Source of the DNA: Apus apus
Lineage: Eukaryota; Chordata; Aves; Apodiformes; Apodidae
Assembly (NCBI RefSeq): GCF_020740795.1
Contig: NC_067282.1
Span: 126,475,132-126,539,131, forward strand
Direction: 5' to 3'
Length of the DNA stretch: 64,000 nucleotides
The notes below the pieces were generated by a model. That model did not search any database, had not been told where the DNA came from, and saw nothing but the letters and a program-made list of their open reading frames with translations. Within the stretch, counting starts at the first letter, position 1, and every line of letters begins with the position of its first letter. Of the stretch, positions 35,393 through 48,020 are shown piece by piece. The position numbers were made by a program, and so were the translations under genes.

Positions 35393-38300
35393 TGTTAATT
35401 CTGTTCTTTGCCTGAGGCTGTCTTCTGAGTGACAAGTCCCAGCCCCCCACCAACCCAGCCTCCCTGCATAGAGGTTTTAACATTTTTTGTGTGTTTGGCA
35501 CCTGCAGGTGAGACTATTACTTTGAGTATGCTGGACTGGTCAGGAGCAGGAACAACATACTGTTCATCTGCAGAGCATGTGGGAAATGCTGTGAGCACTT
35601 TTGGAGAATCCTGTGTGAGGGAAGAAACAGAGCAAGCTGTATAGTAATCAAGGACAAGAACTGTTTGCTCAGAACATAGCAGAAAGGAGATGGATTTTGG
35701 AGATTCTGCTGCGACATGTGGCAGGAGTAAACATGGCAATGAAGGAGAGAGAAAGCAAAAAATATCACAGGAAGGATAAAAATCAGAGGTGTGAGAAAAG
35801 GGTAGAAGACCCTATCAGACACATAGAACTCCTGAGCAAGTGCTCTGCTTCCTTCAAATTCCCCAAACCCTTGTCTGCGTATTCCTCGCCTGTCATCAGT
35901 GATACCCATACTCCACAAAGAGCTGGGATTTTCCAGTTTGGGAATAAAATTGCACCCCGAAAAATCAGTTCTGGGTGATTTATTTTTTTCTTTTTAATTA
36001 ATGAAAAATCTGAGCACAAATTTGTGTCATTTCCACCTGAAGCAATGTATTTCCCGGGTTTCTCTTTTAATCATTGAGCCAAAAGCTTGGCTATTGTAAA
36101 GCCTCCTATTTTCTAAAGTTGCTGAGATCTTTTCACAATGGAGAAAACTTTGCTGTCCTGTCTAATGTGACAGCAAACAAAAACATTGCAATGGACTTCT
36201 CTTTTCAATTTCCCCAAATCCATTTCTGGAAACCGCAGAGGCAGGGTTTTGAAGAAGAAAAAGGGGCAGATTTGACCAACAGGGAGTGACCAATGTTTTA
36301 CAGGTTTTAACTACAGTTCTGGCTGCTGAGAGATGGTATGGGGCAGGGCAAAGTTCACAGAGGAAGACTGGTTTGCAGGAAAATGCAATGGGCTAGAAAG
36401 AGTCTCCATGCCCCAAATTTGAAACATGAAGTGTTTCTCGAGGTGTCCTAACGAAATAGAGTTCTTGGGAGAGGATACTGAGTTTGCCTCTACAATTGCT
36501 GAAGGAAATTCCTGCTCCTGTCTCCCTGCAAGCGCACACACACACACAGACAAACATATACATGCATACATGAGTACAAAACTAATTCTTTTACTTTAAT
36601 TGTACAACACAGCTAATGAAGGAAGACAGAGGAATAGGTCCCTGTCCCTGCTTTGTGCAGCCACTGTTGAAGGACAAGTGTTGAAACTCTGAGCAAGAGC
36701 TTGAGCCACATCTCTGAATAAAGCCCTTGACTAGTCCACCCCAATCACAGTACTTAGTGTTTAGACAGGGATTGTCTCTGTACACAGTAGGTGTTTGCAC
36801 AGATGTAGAACAATGCAAAAAGCCTTCCTTTTAATGTGTTCCTCTTCAATACAGACTTATCTGGAAGAGGTACCTCTCTCCAACGTATGATAAACAGGCA
36901 TTATGTCTCAAGCGTCTCTTGATTCAGGAAGCAGCAGATAACATAGCAAAAGGCAGAGGTAAATACACAGAGTCAGGTACAGCACTTTCAGAAAGCTTCA
37001 GAAGGACAATACCTGAATACGGACCCAGGAAGTTGGTTAGAAAGGACAAAAAGTCTATCAGTTTAGCATAGTTCATTATGTCATCTGCAGTTCTTGTTTT
37101 TTAGGTGGACATTCTGGTCACATCCCAACTGCCTGTCAGAACAAGATCTGGATGCTCTTCACTCGTTGACATATCAACGTCTCCTTTGGAAAGGAATTCA
37201 GGTCCGAGGAAGGAGCCACAGTTTTCTGGCTTATAAAAGTTTATAAGAAAAGAGGAAAGAGGAGATTATTGAGTATGTGAGACCTGCAATTCCTAGATAC
37301 ATTGATAATGAGAAGTAACAGTCAATCAAAAACTTTATTCTGCAGTTACTTGCTTTGATGGTACATGGGATTTAAAAATTTTTGCTTTTCTCCAACCCAT
37401 GCCTATAGCTCTTAGAGACCTAGGTAGGTTCCCATAGAATCAATTACTAGATATCAGAAACCAGAAGGCTGTTCCTGCCTCAAAGGGCTCACAGTCTAAA
37501 TACAACAGAAGAAGCAAAGAAGATAAAAAAATAACAGACAAATGAACTGAAACTGCTATTTCTGAGTTGTAAATTTAGAGAGTGGCATAAGGGAACAACT
37601 ATCCTGTGAAAGTAATTCTCCCCTGGGAATTACTGGGGATTTCTGCTGCATGGGATGTTGTCATATGTTCCTTATCTTGAAAGGTTCATCATCTGCTATG
37701 AAGTAGAACAACTAGCCTGGTAAAACCTTTAAGTCCCAAAGCTTGCCTTGTAACCAAAAAGACGATGGAGGAGAGAGCCAGGCAGCAGGATACTCACAAC
37801 TTCTTACAACGGCATTGTTATAACTCTGGTTGTGATATTGGCTTAAGATTTTCCCGTTTCCTCTCTGGCATCCATTCCCACCTCTGTTCTGTGGTTACCT
37901 GCCCCGTTCCTGGTGCTGATATGAGTGTCTACTGTGCTGTGTTGTGTCTTGGTTAACAAACAAACAAACAAACAAATCTAAGTTTAAGTCCACTGCTCTT
38001 TTTTCTTTCCTATTCATTTATTTATTTATCTGAGAAATATAAACCACATTCTGCTCACAAATCACTTTAATGAAACACTAAAATCAGTACCACCACCATT
38101 CAGTGAACTATGGTAAGAGAGAGCATTCAGCTGGTGAGAACGGTGGGAAGAAGTCTCCCTTCTTAAGCACTCCTCGCTAGAACAGGAAATGATCTTGTAG
38201 CATTGCCACTGATCTGCTGGAAGGGGCAAAGAGAGGGCTAAGAAGTACTGGTCACGATTTTACAGAAGAATGAAAGAAACTGGGAGAAAGGCACTTTTGA

Positions 38301-38700
38301 GGTGCTGAGCCCAACTCAAACAGATCAATCATCAGGTGGAGAGTTAACACTTTGATAGCTGCAAACTTGTTTGTAAACAGATTCTGGCAGTGTTATCTAA
38401 GGATCTGACCTTCCTCTATAGATTGCAAGCTTGAGACACATTTAGTCCAAAAGGCTGTATTAAAGAGACTACCGAATAAGTATCAACACACTACTAAGAA
38501 ATTAATAAAACAATTAAATGACCAATAAATTAATTAACACCTCTTTTATCAATTTCCACCTCTATGATTTCTCACACCTACTTGCAATTAGGCAGCTACA
38601 GTTTATCTCTCATACATACAGCTAGCATCGTGTTGCACTTCTACTGCCTCTAGCCTTCTCCGGCCTTCCACATCACTTAGTTTTAGGAAAGAATCCTGTC
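35393..38700. other. Intergenic; possible lectin debris
   Basis: No gene was recognised. A 71-codon open frame at 36074-36289 contains HFWKP, reminiscent of lectin exon 6, but the rest does not align. An open stretch at 36856-36954 sits between AG and GTAAAT without a recognised domain. Simple repeats: (CA)n near 36535-36549, (AAAC)n at about 37950-37976 and (ATTT)n near 38014-38028. Confidence 0.4.
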
Positions 38701-38705
38701 CCACC

Positions 38706-39861
38706 TGTTGTGGCCCGAGTTTGACCCGGGCTAGAAAAATTCGAGTTGAATCACAGATTGCCCCCTCTCTTCCCCTCAATTAGAGGAGGAATAGCCCCAG
38801 TTGGCTGGTTTTACTTTCCCAGTGGGTCTGTCCCTCGCTTGGGACTGGCTGGCTACACTGGGTATGTCTCTAGAACACAATTTCCACCCAGATGAGCACA
38901 CACAGGCACCAACACAGAGACTATGTGCTTAAAATACCACTTTACTGTAATGGCTTTAAAAGAGTGAGTAGGGGGAGCTGGACATGCAACTGCGGTTACT
39001 GGAGATAAAACTTGGGGCATACAGCGTTTGTACTTGTGAACTGGGTATCTCAGTGTGATACACAATCAGTAAAGAGAAAGAAAGAAACGCTATTGTAGCT
39101 GAGGGTAGACAGCCCAGCATTTCTCCTGTATAGGGTAGATGAGCCTCGTATGTGAGTGTGGCTGATGACTTTTGGCTGGGAAAAAGAATGCAGAGAAGGA
39201 TATAGAAAGGTTTCTCAGTCAGTGAGTCTCTCTCACAGTTTCCAGCTCAGAAGCACTGACAGGATTGGTGGCAGCGAGTGCTGACAACTGGAGCTGCAGC
39301 GGGGAAATTAATAAATTAATGTCAGCTCGGCTGTGATGGCTGTGACGGCTGCGGTGGCTGCAGTGGCTGCCTTGTGATGGGTTTGGCGGCAGCTGGAGCT
39401 GTGGCTGGAGCTGTGGCACAGTCCTGGGAGTGCTTGATGACAGAGGGTTCAGGGAGCCAGCAGTGATTCCAGATTTTTAGTTTTATCAGCTCTTATAGTG
39501 TGCTCTAGCTCCCTCCTCTGTTTCTTCAGCTCCTTTCATGCAGCTCCTCAGCAAACAGGCTCCACTAGAAGAACCGGCATACCTCACCCACAGAAAGCTC
39601 TCTTTATTTTGGTCTCCTATTCTTCTTTCTTCTATCTTCTTTTCTTCCAGCAACAGCCAATAACAATTGTCAACTTCCAGCCCCTACATGCACCTCCTGC
39701 AAAGGCTGGCTTCTTGTTGCAGACACAGCAAGGCACTAGCCATCTCTGTCCTTCATTTTGTGAGTCCCAGACATGACCCTCCAACTCCCTGTCGCAGTGT
39801 TGTCACTGCTTCTCCTTTTTTGAGTGAGAGACAGATCTTTTGTGGAGGCCAGTTCTCCACA
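38706..39861 (-). mobile_element. Solo LTR, 1156 bp, minus
   Basis: Read on the minus strand it starts TGTGGAGAACTGG and ends GGCCACAACA. The perfect 5-bp repeat CCACC flanks it (38701-38705, 39862-39866), as expected for ERVL. An AGTAAA poly(A)-like signal precedes the end. Its 3' part is the relative of the fragment at 11971-12200. It contains diverged GGCTGTGAT/GGCTGCGGT-type triplet repeats at about 39326-39415. No internal viral genes are present. Confidence 0.75.
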
Positions 39862-39994
39862 CCACCTCCCACATTTAGTCTTTCAGACACAGACCTGATG
39901 GAAAAGCAAGTAGGTTGTCCAAGAGTAAATTCCTCCAATGTTCTGCTGGATTTGGATCCTCAGAACAAGTTCACTACAAGCCATAGGGTCCATA

Positions 39995-40515
39995 TTCATA
40001 GAATCATAGTACCATAGAATCATGGAATCATAGAATCATAGAATGGTTAGAGTTAGAAGGGACCTTCAAGATCATCAAGTTCCAACTCCTCTGCATGGGC
40101 AGGGACACCTCCCACTAGATCAGGTTGCTCCAGCCTGGCCTTGAATGCTTCCAGGGATGGACCTTCCACAGCTTCTCTGGGCAGTCTGTTTCAGTGTCTC
40201 ACTACTGTCACACTAAAGAATTTACTTCTGATCTCTAACCTAAATTAATCCTCTTTCAGTTTAAAACCATATACCCCTTGTCATCTCTCTACAAACCCTT
40301 TTGAAAAGCCCCTCCCCAGCTTTCCTGTAGCCCCTTCAGGTACTGGAAGGCCACTATGAGGTCCCCCTGGAGCCTTCTCCAGGCTGAATGGCCCCAGCTC
40401 CCTCAGCCTGTCGTCATAAGAGAGGTGCTCCAGCCCTTGGATCATCTTTGTGGCCCTTCTCTGGACACACTCCATTAGGTCCACATCTTTCTTGTTGGAG
40501 GCTCCAGAGCTTGGT
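39995..40515 (-). mobile_element. CR1 LINE 3' fragment, minus
   Basis: Repeated 'atagaatcat' units at 39995-40044 mark the 3' end. Antisense text then encodes the CR1 RT C-terminus ([13 protein letters not shown]). Confidence 0.95.
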
Positions 40516-41408
40516 TATATTTCTCTAGTGATTATAATTAATTTGTTATTAATAACTAAAGTGTAAGTTGTTTATACTTGTGCCAATCTCTCTGGAATTA
40601 GTCCTTCTTGGCTGACACCAGCTACACCATGTGAGTTAAGCTGCTAGAGCTGATGATTATTGACAGAATGGCGGTCTGGGCAGCTAATGAACTTACCATT
40701 TAAAGTATTAGAAAATACCTCTAGTATTGTAGTCATAAAATCATAGAATCATAGTCAAGTAGAGCTGAAAGCACCTGCCAATCCTACTGAGAAAAGTGCA
40801 GTACTTGAACAAAGACAAGCTGCATAATGGTGAGATTTGGCCTCCAGGAGCCTCCTTACCACCAAGCTCCACTGGCCCAGTGAATTGTCTTTAAACAGCA
40901 CGTTTCTTAAATGACAGATAGCAAAATTTTGCTTACAGCAAACTTTTCCCTCTACCACTACCCTCACTTTCCCACTGATTTAAGTGATCCTGTGCTTTCT
41001 AACATCAGGGTCTTATTACATAGTAGGCTTCTTCTGTTATATGCCTTAATTTAAGCTTCAGGATCTCAGCTGTCCTGCCTAAACTGGCTAGCTCAGTTTC
41101 CTTTCTTTCTGTTGCAATTAGCATAAACTCAGTCCCACAGTAACATGACACAGTACACATCATTTGGTGGTGAGCTTGTCTCCCTCCACTGTGTTTTCCC
41201 CTGGGATAGCTTCTGATTTAGCAGCAGAATATGTTATTATTGGGTACAAGCTCTTGACACTCACAGGAGATTCTTACTCTCACTAGCAGACGTGGAATTA
41301 ATCTGCAGATTTGAGGATCTGCATGATTTTGTGATAATCTTACTGCCTTGTGTATTTCCTTTACAAATATCCATCACAGACAGACAGAATGTTCTCATTA
41401 TTATATTT
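40516..41408. other. Flank downstream of the TCAF pseudogene
   Basis: I looked here on the minus strand for the two last TCAF exons ([10 protein letters not shown] and the GFGWEPF exon) and did not find them. A short 'cataaaatcatagaatcata' piece near 40735 may be a CR1 tip. Confidence 0.45.
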
Positions 41409-41410
41409 GC

Positions 41411-41645
41411 CTATAGATATTTGGACATCTGCCACCATGCTCTCTGGCATTGCAAAAGTTGCTGGGATGGCTGCCAGTTTGGCTATTGCATCCATCATCT
41501 TTTTCCAGAAGGAAAGCAGAGTCTCTGGGTTGCCTATGTGGCGTACATCAGCAGCTGGCACTGTCAGGATGATGTTCTCTGTGGCCAGATCAGCCCAGGG
41601 GGCTTGGTACTGCTGGGTACTGCCAGGCAGAGATGTCCATTTCCC
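41411..41645 (-). pseudogene. TCAF: TCAF pseudogene exon, frameshifted
   Basis: It encodes APWADLATENIILTVP, ETLLSFWKKMMDAIAKLAA and VADVQISIG. It is 5 bp shorter than the intact exon, with a frameshift near 41612. The donor reads GCAAAT instead of GTAGGT. Confidence 0.85.
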
Positions 41646-42148
41646 CTAATTCAGCATCCAGGTGAAAAAAGGTAGCCAATTTAAAAAGTGTTAAGTCTGG
41701 AGAGAGAGACTTAGCATAGCTAAGACCCTCTGCATAGCCACAGAAACAATAAGTTAATCTAGATGTGACTGTTTTTTACTGAATCAGAGGGAGCTCCTGA
41801 GATGCTGGCGAGGGGTCCAGTCATTTTTGGCGACTCCATGTCTACTGTCACTGCACGGGGTTGATGATACTCACTTCTTAGCATCAGGTCACTTTAAAGG
41901 TGTCTCAGATGTGCTCATACTGGCAACATGAACAGAGATTAATCCCTGAATGAAAGTTCTGACAATTTAGTTTCTGCACTGAGAAATATGCAGCTTTATG
42001 CAAAGGCTTTCTGGGGGCATTACTTGTTCTGAGGTCTTCTCCACACATGACCACAAAAAAACAAACAAACAGGAAAATATAGACAAGCCATCAATACAGA
42101 AACACCTCGTTGCTCACCTGACTATAGTTAGGTTTTGGGACCACTCTT

Positions 42149-42362
42149 CAAGTCTGAAGAATGGAGCCTGCACAACTTTTTCAATTGCAACTGGTATTTG
42201 GCCAAATGTGCTCTCCTTTGGCACTGTGATACATCTGAGGCCACCCCACAGACTAGAGACTTCCATGGTGATCTTGTCCGCTTTGAACTTCTTCACCACC
42301 AAGGGAGGCCACTTCAGTTCCTCAGCACTGCTGATGTCATCAGTGTGATAGTCAATCTGCTT
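42149..42362 (-). pseudogene. TCAF: TCAF pseudogene exon, 214 bp, donor lost
   Basis: The open frame has QIDYHTDDIS, SSLWGGLRCITVP and APFFRLE. Length equals the intact copy (214 bp). At the position of its GTAGGT donor this copy reads AAGAGT, so normal splicing is not expected. Confidence 0.88.
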
Positions 42363-43144
42363 CTGGTGGGGAACAAGGGACAGCGAAAGACACTGCAACT
42401 TGGACAGGCAGGGGTAACTCCACTCAAATCTTGGTGTGTTCTGTACCTACCACAGGCAACAGGACTCTCTTGTCTCTGCAGGGAAAAGCAACAGTAGGCT
42501 ATCATATGGAACACTACTCTGCACCTCAGCACAGACACCATTTGGATGAAAGCAGCATGAAAGAATTCAAGGGTAGACTTAAGCCCCATGAAGAAGAAAA
42601 TTGAAATGATGGATCAGTTGCCAAAGGAAAGGATAATTCTCTTTCTAGAGCGCTGTTTGAAAGGAGGGATTGCACTGGTTTTGAAGAAATGTCAAGCAGG
42701 TTGACTCCAGTTTTAACACCCTTACCTCCCATCACAGTTACCACAGCTGTGCTGCTGTGAATGAATAGCGTCAAGATGAAATGCAGGGTGTGATTCAGAG
42801 CTTACCCTGGTATGAAATAAGTGAAGAGACAGGAAGCTGGGGATGGGGATAATGTCCTCATTTACAATAATTCCCCTTATTTCCACATACTCTCTGACAC
42901 ACTGTAGTGCCCACATAGGCTAGCCATCAGTGATTAAAAACATGGGAATCCCTGGTTCCCAGGCTTGTTCTGCCCATTTCTGCCTCATCTTGACCTGTTG
43001 TTGTCCCTTTAAAGAGAAAAAAACCCAAACAAACAACTCACCCTGCTATGGGATAATACAGGTTCAATAACTATCTCTACTGTAGTGCTTCTTCCTTTTC
43101 ACTTACAATTATGTAGAAGCTGGTTTCAGAGACAAAATATAGAA

Positions 43145-43215
43145 ATAATTTTTAATATATTTTATATATAAATATACTTATATTTTTATATACAATTATA
43201 TATTTGTAAATATAT
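43145..43215. repeat. AT-rich simple sequence
   Basis: An irregular TA/TTTA-rich tract lies within an intron of the TCAF pseudogene. Confidence 0.7.
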
Positions 43216-43650
43216 GTGTCTGTCCTGATGACAAAGATATTAAAGCTTGAAAACAGCTTGGAGGCCTTGAAATGAGGCAGGATGATAGCAGAAGACAGCA
43301 AGATGGGCCACATAAGGTATTTTATAGTGGGCAAAAATATCAGTATTCTTCTCCACAGACAATATTAAACTCCATTATTTCTCTTCTTATCATCAATACA
43401 GGGATTACTCCTTTAATCTTGGAACCAGCAGTATAGGTATTCCTCTTGTTTGACTTCTTCCTTCTCTAGGGGAACGGAGGAGGGCACAGAGAAGGTATGA
43501 GATCAACACAGGATGGTCACAGTATGGAGAAGATGAAAATCAGAGGTGTGTGCATAGGGCAGTAATTTGTCTGGATTGAAGTGCAACAGGGTTACCTGGA
43601 AGCAAGGAAAGTTCTTCTCACTGCAATGAGAAACAAAGGCAAATGTTCAC

Positions 43651-43745
43651 CTCCAGGTTAGCTGTAACAGGAGAAGCAGGAGAATGCAGAATGGCTGTTC
43701 TTCTGGGAGGAATATAAAGCCAAGTGCTTCTCCATGCTTCCGAAC
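43651..43745 (-). pseudogene. TCAF: TCAF pseudogene exon, 95 bp
   Basis: The acceptor is CTTTCTAAG and the donor GGAG|GTGAAC. The frame is open and reads SEAWRSTWLYIPPRR, matching the [11 protein letters not shown] exon of the intact gene. Length and phases are identical. Confidence 0.75.
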
Positions 43746-45091
43746 CTTAGAAAGAACTACTGGCATTATCAAGATTGGAACACATAAGTCCTATAATAGT
43801 CTTAAAGTTACAGATAAAATTCAACAGCATCTTCAATTCTAATTTTAATAAGCTAGTTTTCCAAAGCTTTCACCTTTCACCATTGTGCTGAATTCTTCCC
43901 TCATCTGAACAGCTAGGGCTGAACCCTTTTTGAAAAGTTTGAATTCTTAATTATTTATGAGGGAATTGAGAAAATGCAACAAAATTTCAAACTAAACTAT
44001 CAAGATAATCCTCTTAAAAGTTAGTTCTGTTGGGTGAACTTGATATCAAGGTGATCTTTCTAGTAAAATTTTATTTAAAAAAACCCCAAACATCAGAAGC
44101 AATGCTTATTTCTGAAAATAATGCAGGACTATCTCCAAAAGTGATCTATGATGTTATATGCCCAACTAGAAAGACTCCATACAAATGTGAGATTTTACCT
44201 TTCCAGAGAGGCACTCCAAGCAAGACAAAACAATGACATCTTCAGGTGAAATGTCATTGTACTTGAATCTGCACCTGAATTTGACAAAGAGCCATGGTGG
44301 ACCAACACACATGGACCAACAAGTTTAATCGCTTCCTCTGGAAAGTTTTATGGAGCATGTGCCCTATTGCTCAACCAAAAATTCATTCATCTTCTGACCA
44401 AAACTGTACCCAACAAATATAAAAAGATCTATATGACATCATCCATCATAAGACCAGGGTTTTTCTGATTACATGGTGAACCACAGAAGAAAGCTGGGGC
44501 AGGAAGGAACCAGAGGGATTTAGACTATTATGTTTATAAATTATTCATCAGCCTGATTCCGTTCTACAGTCTGGGTGTTGCTGAGGAAGGAAATAGAAAA
44601 ATATCCCCTACATTCATTTCTTCCATCAATCTGAACAGTTACAGTTGGGGATGTAGGCATTTCTGGAAGATTTTGGTTGGGAGCACATAGTAGGTTTTGT
44701 ACATCAGGGAAGTTGTTATTGAGCTCTGCAGCCATATTGATTAAAACCATTTCTTCTGAGCTGCCTTTGATAGGGCTGTCAGCTCTGACATCAGGAACAC
44801 CCTGGGAAAGCACTAGCTCAGCCATGTCCTCCTGAACAGAGCAGATAGCTGGGGAGGTCTGGACTGGAATACTCAGGAATGGCCTTGAGTCCTATGCTAA
44901 CTTCTTGAGCCGGGAGAAATGTGGTGGCTCTAGAGTTCTTTTTTCTTGAGGCTTTGCTGAAACTGGGAGAGTGCCTTGAAAAAGTGGTACTGTGAAGAAA
45001 CCTCATCAGGATGTAAGACTGGCTGACTTGGTGCTGCTATGTTATCTCCTGAGATACCAACTCCAGACTTTGGCAGTATTTTGTTCCCAGG

Positions 45092-46068
45092 TGTCGCAAG
45101 CCGGCACCGGGGGGGCTACTGGGGGTCAGGTGCTTTTGCGACTCCCCCTCCCGATGTGGAGGGGTTTGTGAATGAGCCCGAGGGTCACACGCGGCGCTGC
45201 CTCTCACGGAGCAACAGCCACCGCGGGACCGTGTTTCAGGGGGGTAGCTAGAAAGCCCCCCCACCCCACCACGCTCAGAAATTGCCTCTAAAGCCAAGGT
45301 TTGCTCCACAAACTAACCAGTTTATTAAGGGTTAACACGAACCGAGGGATGATGTTTAGGGACAATGCAAATATGAATGGCTACCAGGGATATCAATATA
45401 TATGTAGTGAGAAAGTGTCCTTTAGGGAGGCAATGCAAGAGGTCCTGTGCTTTTGAGGGAGAGGGTTAAGGACCAAAGGGAGGAGGGAAGGAGGGAAGGA
45501 AGCCCGATGCCAGTCCTCCTTAAGAGGTCGCGCTGTGTGTGCGAGTATGAGGAAAGGAATCTCTGTGTGTGTGTGTGTGTGTGTGTCCTCCAGCGGCAGC
45601 TACACGGGGAGGGGGCTCCGGCCCCGACCCCAGGGCTGGGGACCCCGGCACGCTCGGCGCTGAGGCTCAGGCTGGACCCGGGGCAGGCAGGCAGGGTCCC
45701 AGCACCAGTGTCCGCAGCAGGAGGTGTCCCACGCAGGAAGCGTCCGAACGGGCCTCAGGGAGGAGGGAAGGGCCCACCTGCTGCACTCGCCCCTTTTTGA
45801 TACCCCCTGACCCACCTGTCCCCTCAGTGTCACTGCCCAGAGCCAGTGAGCATCCGTGAGCCCCAGGTTAGGGCGGTGACTGCCAGGGGCACAGGATGGC
45901 TTGTCGCCCATCCTTTCTGTCCCGTACATCTGTTGTTTTGGGTTCAGTTGTCCTTGAGAAGCAAGTCTGTTTTAGTTGGTTAGCTGGGGATAATCAGGAG
46001 AGGCCTTCGCTGGCTTAAAAGGCATTTTGTTTAGACTTATGTGGGGAAGAAAAGAACAGTTTCCCACA
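45092..46068 (-). mobile_element. Solo LTR, 977 bp, inside a TCAF exon
   Basis: On the minus strand it starts TGTGGGAAACTG and ends GGCTTGCGACA, with AATAAA complementary to 45321-45326. The exon reading frame can be followed to GAGTACCCTG on one side and from CCTGGGAAC on the other. The flanks are CCAGG (45087-45091) and GCAGG (46069-46073), a 5-bp duplication with one mismatch, fitting ERVL. The GC-rich open frames at 45447-45929 lie within it and are not genes. Confidence 0.85.
45561..45586 (+). repeat. (TG)n microsatellite
   Basis: About twelve TG units lie inside the LTR at 45092-46068. Confidence 0.9.
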
Positions 46069-46696
46069 GCAGGGTACTCAGCAATGGCATTCTCATCAGC
46101 ATTTTCTGCAGCCCAGGACCATGCCTGTCTTCCAACCAGCAGACTACGACCTGTGGAAACAAACTCAATGATCTTCTCGACCATTTCTGTAGGCTTGGCA
46201 GCAGTACACACAGGTTTTTAGCCTGCAAGGGATCTTCTCTTGGCTTAGGAGAGTGAAAAAGTCCTCCAGATCGCTAGCAATACCAACTTGTCCTCCCCTC
46301 CCAGAATCAAGACAACTGATGGCATCAAGGATAAAGGTTTTAATTGCTGATGCTTTGAGACAGTTTTCCTGAGCAAGTACCAAAACACAGCCCCTGCCAT
46401 AGTGTGCATCTGCAAAGAATGCCTGGTGGGAATCATTCATAGCAATGGGAAATCCTAATGTACCATGGATGAGTAGATGGAAGGGGACATTGCCATCTTC
46501 TAACTCAAATTCAAATTCAGTCATTCCTTTCAAAAGAACTTCTAAAATTTTTTTCACATCCATTCCATGTCTAGAAAATTGAAGTAAAACCTTGTCATCT
46601 AGATTGATTTACAAATGTTGAAACCTGTACTTTACTTTGCCCAGTTAGTACTGATACAGTCATGCCTTCCTATTAACACTCCTTGTTTCAAGAAGT

Positions 46697-46990
46697 TATA
46701 GAATCACAGAATCCTTTAGGTTGGAAAAAACTTGTAAGACCATCAAGTCCGACCATTAACCTGACTCTACCCAGTCCAGTGCTAAACCACACCCTCAGTG
46801 CCACATCTACACAACTTTTAAATACGTCCAGGGATGGTGACTCCATCACTTCCCTGTTCTGCCTGTTCCAGTGCTTGACAACCTTTTCTGTGAAGAAATT
46901 TTTTCTAATACCCAGCCCAAACCTCCCCTGGTACAACCTGAGGCCACTTCCCCTCATCCTATCACTTGTTTCTTGTAGGAAGAAGACAAC
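46697..46990 (-). mobile_element. CR1 3' fragment, minus
   Basis: 'atagaatcacagaatccttt' and 'aggttggaaaaaac' mark the terminus. The antisense open frame ends in FFTEKVVKHWNRQ. It lies in the intron between the two repeat exons of the TCAF pseudogene. Confidence 0.92.
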
Positions 46991-47754
46991 ATATTAACCT
47001 CTATCAAAAAAAGACTTGAAAATTAATCCAGCAGATATGACTGAAGTGGCAGCAATGCTATACGTACAGGGATCACCAGCTTTCTTAAGCATGGTATGAA
47101 CTGAATTTCACAGAAGCGTGGTGCTGTATGCTAGTGACTCATGTTAGATTGTTCTATACTGGGCTGTTACCACCAATAGAGAGTGGCTTTACCCGTTACA
47201 AGATGAAGTTATTATCCTCAGGGCATAGAATCCATAAAAGCAAGCACTTCCTAACCTTTTTCAGTGCAAAGGCAGATGTACCTCAAAACAGGACAGCACT
47301 AGATTCAACTCCTCCAATAGATTTTGCTTTCAGGAACTCTAGGGGCTCTGACACTATTTCTTCTCACAGTTCAGCTTTAAGGTGGTCACCTCAAGCCATA
47401 GAACAAATGGAAACCAGATAGTAAAACAAAACTGAGACAGTTGTTTGCAAAGTTGCACAGTCATCTGCTCTGCTGCTTGTCTCTTTACCACAAGCTTCAG
47501 TCTAAACCTCAGCTGCTGTTGTCTGTCTCTCCATCCTGGGATATAAGGATCATTTGTTTCATCATAGTGGTGGTTGAACACTGAACAGGTGGCAAGACAG
47601 GACATGCAATCTCTGTTCTTGAAGCTATTCAGTACTTGATTAGACAAAGTTTTGAGCAACCTGCTATAGGCGGCCCTGCTCTGAGCAGAGGGTCTGTTCT
47701 TCTGCTGGTCTCTTCTTCCTGGGATCCAGTGATAGGATATGTGGGAACGGTTCA

Positions 47755-48020
47755 AAGCTGCACCAGGGGAGGTTCAGACTTGGCAGTAGGAAACATTTAT
47801 TTACTGGAAGGCAGTTCTAACACTGAAACAGGCTTCCTAGAGAGGTCATTGATGCCCCATGCCTGTCAGTGTTTAAAAGGCATTTGGACAACGTCCCTAA
47901 TAACATGCTTTAAGGTCAGCCTCAGAGTGGTCAGGCAGCTGGACTAGATGATCCCTTCCAGCTGGAGCTATGCTATACTATGCTATGCTATTCCAATATA
48001 TCATATCGTATCATATCATA
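47755..48020 (+). mobile_element. Diverged CR1 3' end with pentamer tail
   Basis: 'ggaggttcagacttgg', 'aggcttcctagagagg' and 'ggactagatgatcccttcca' form a sense CR1 end. Instead of ATTCTATGA the tail is ctatg-type pentamers, merging into (ATCAT)-like repeats to 48020. Confidence 0.75.

Larger units (their letters stand above)
44612..46570 (-). pseudogene. TCAF: TCAF pseudogene exon: second repeat, split by an LTR
   Basis: After the acceptor TTTTCTAG the frame encodes LLIHGTLGFPIAMNDSHQ and AHYGRGCVLVL. It shifts near 46183, reaches AIAEYP and is cut by an LTR. Beyond the LTR it resumes GNKILPKSGVGISG, then QYHFFKALSQF, a stop, and finally VTVQIDGRNE with donor T|GTAGGG. Confidence 0.88.

Noticed and set aside
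45447-45929. Overlapping GC-rich open frames on both strands
   Set aside because: They lie inside the solo LTR 45092-46068 and match no protein family that I recognise. GC-rich sequence gives long chance frames.
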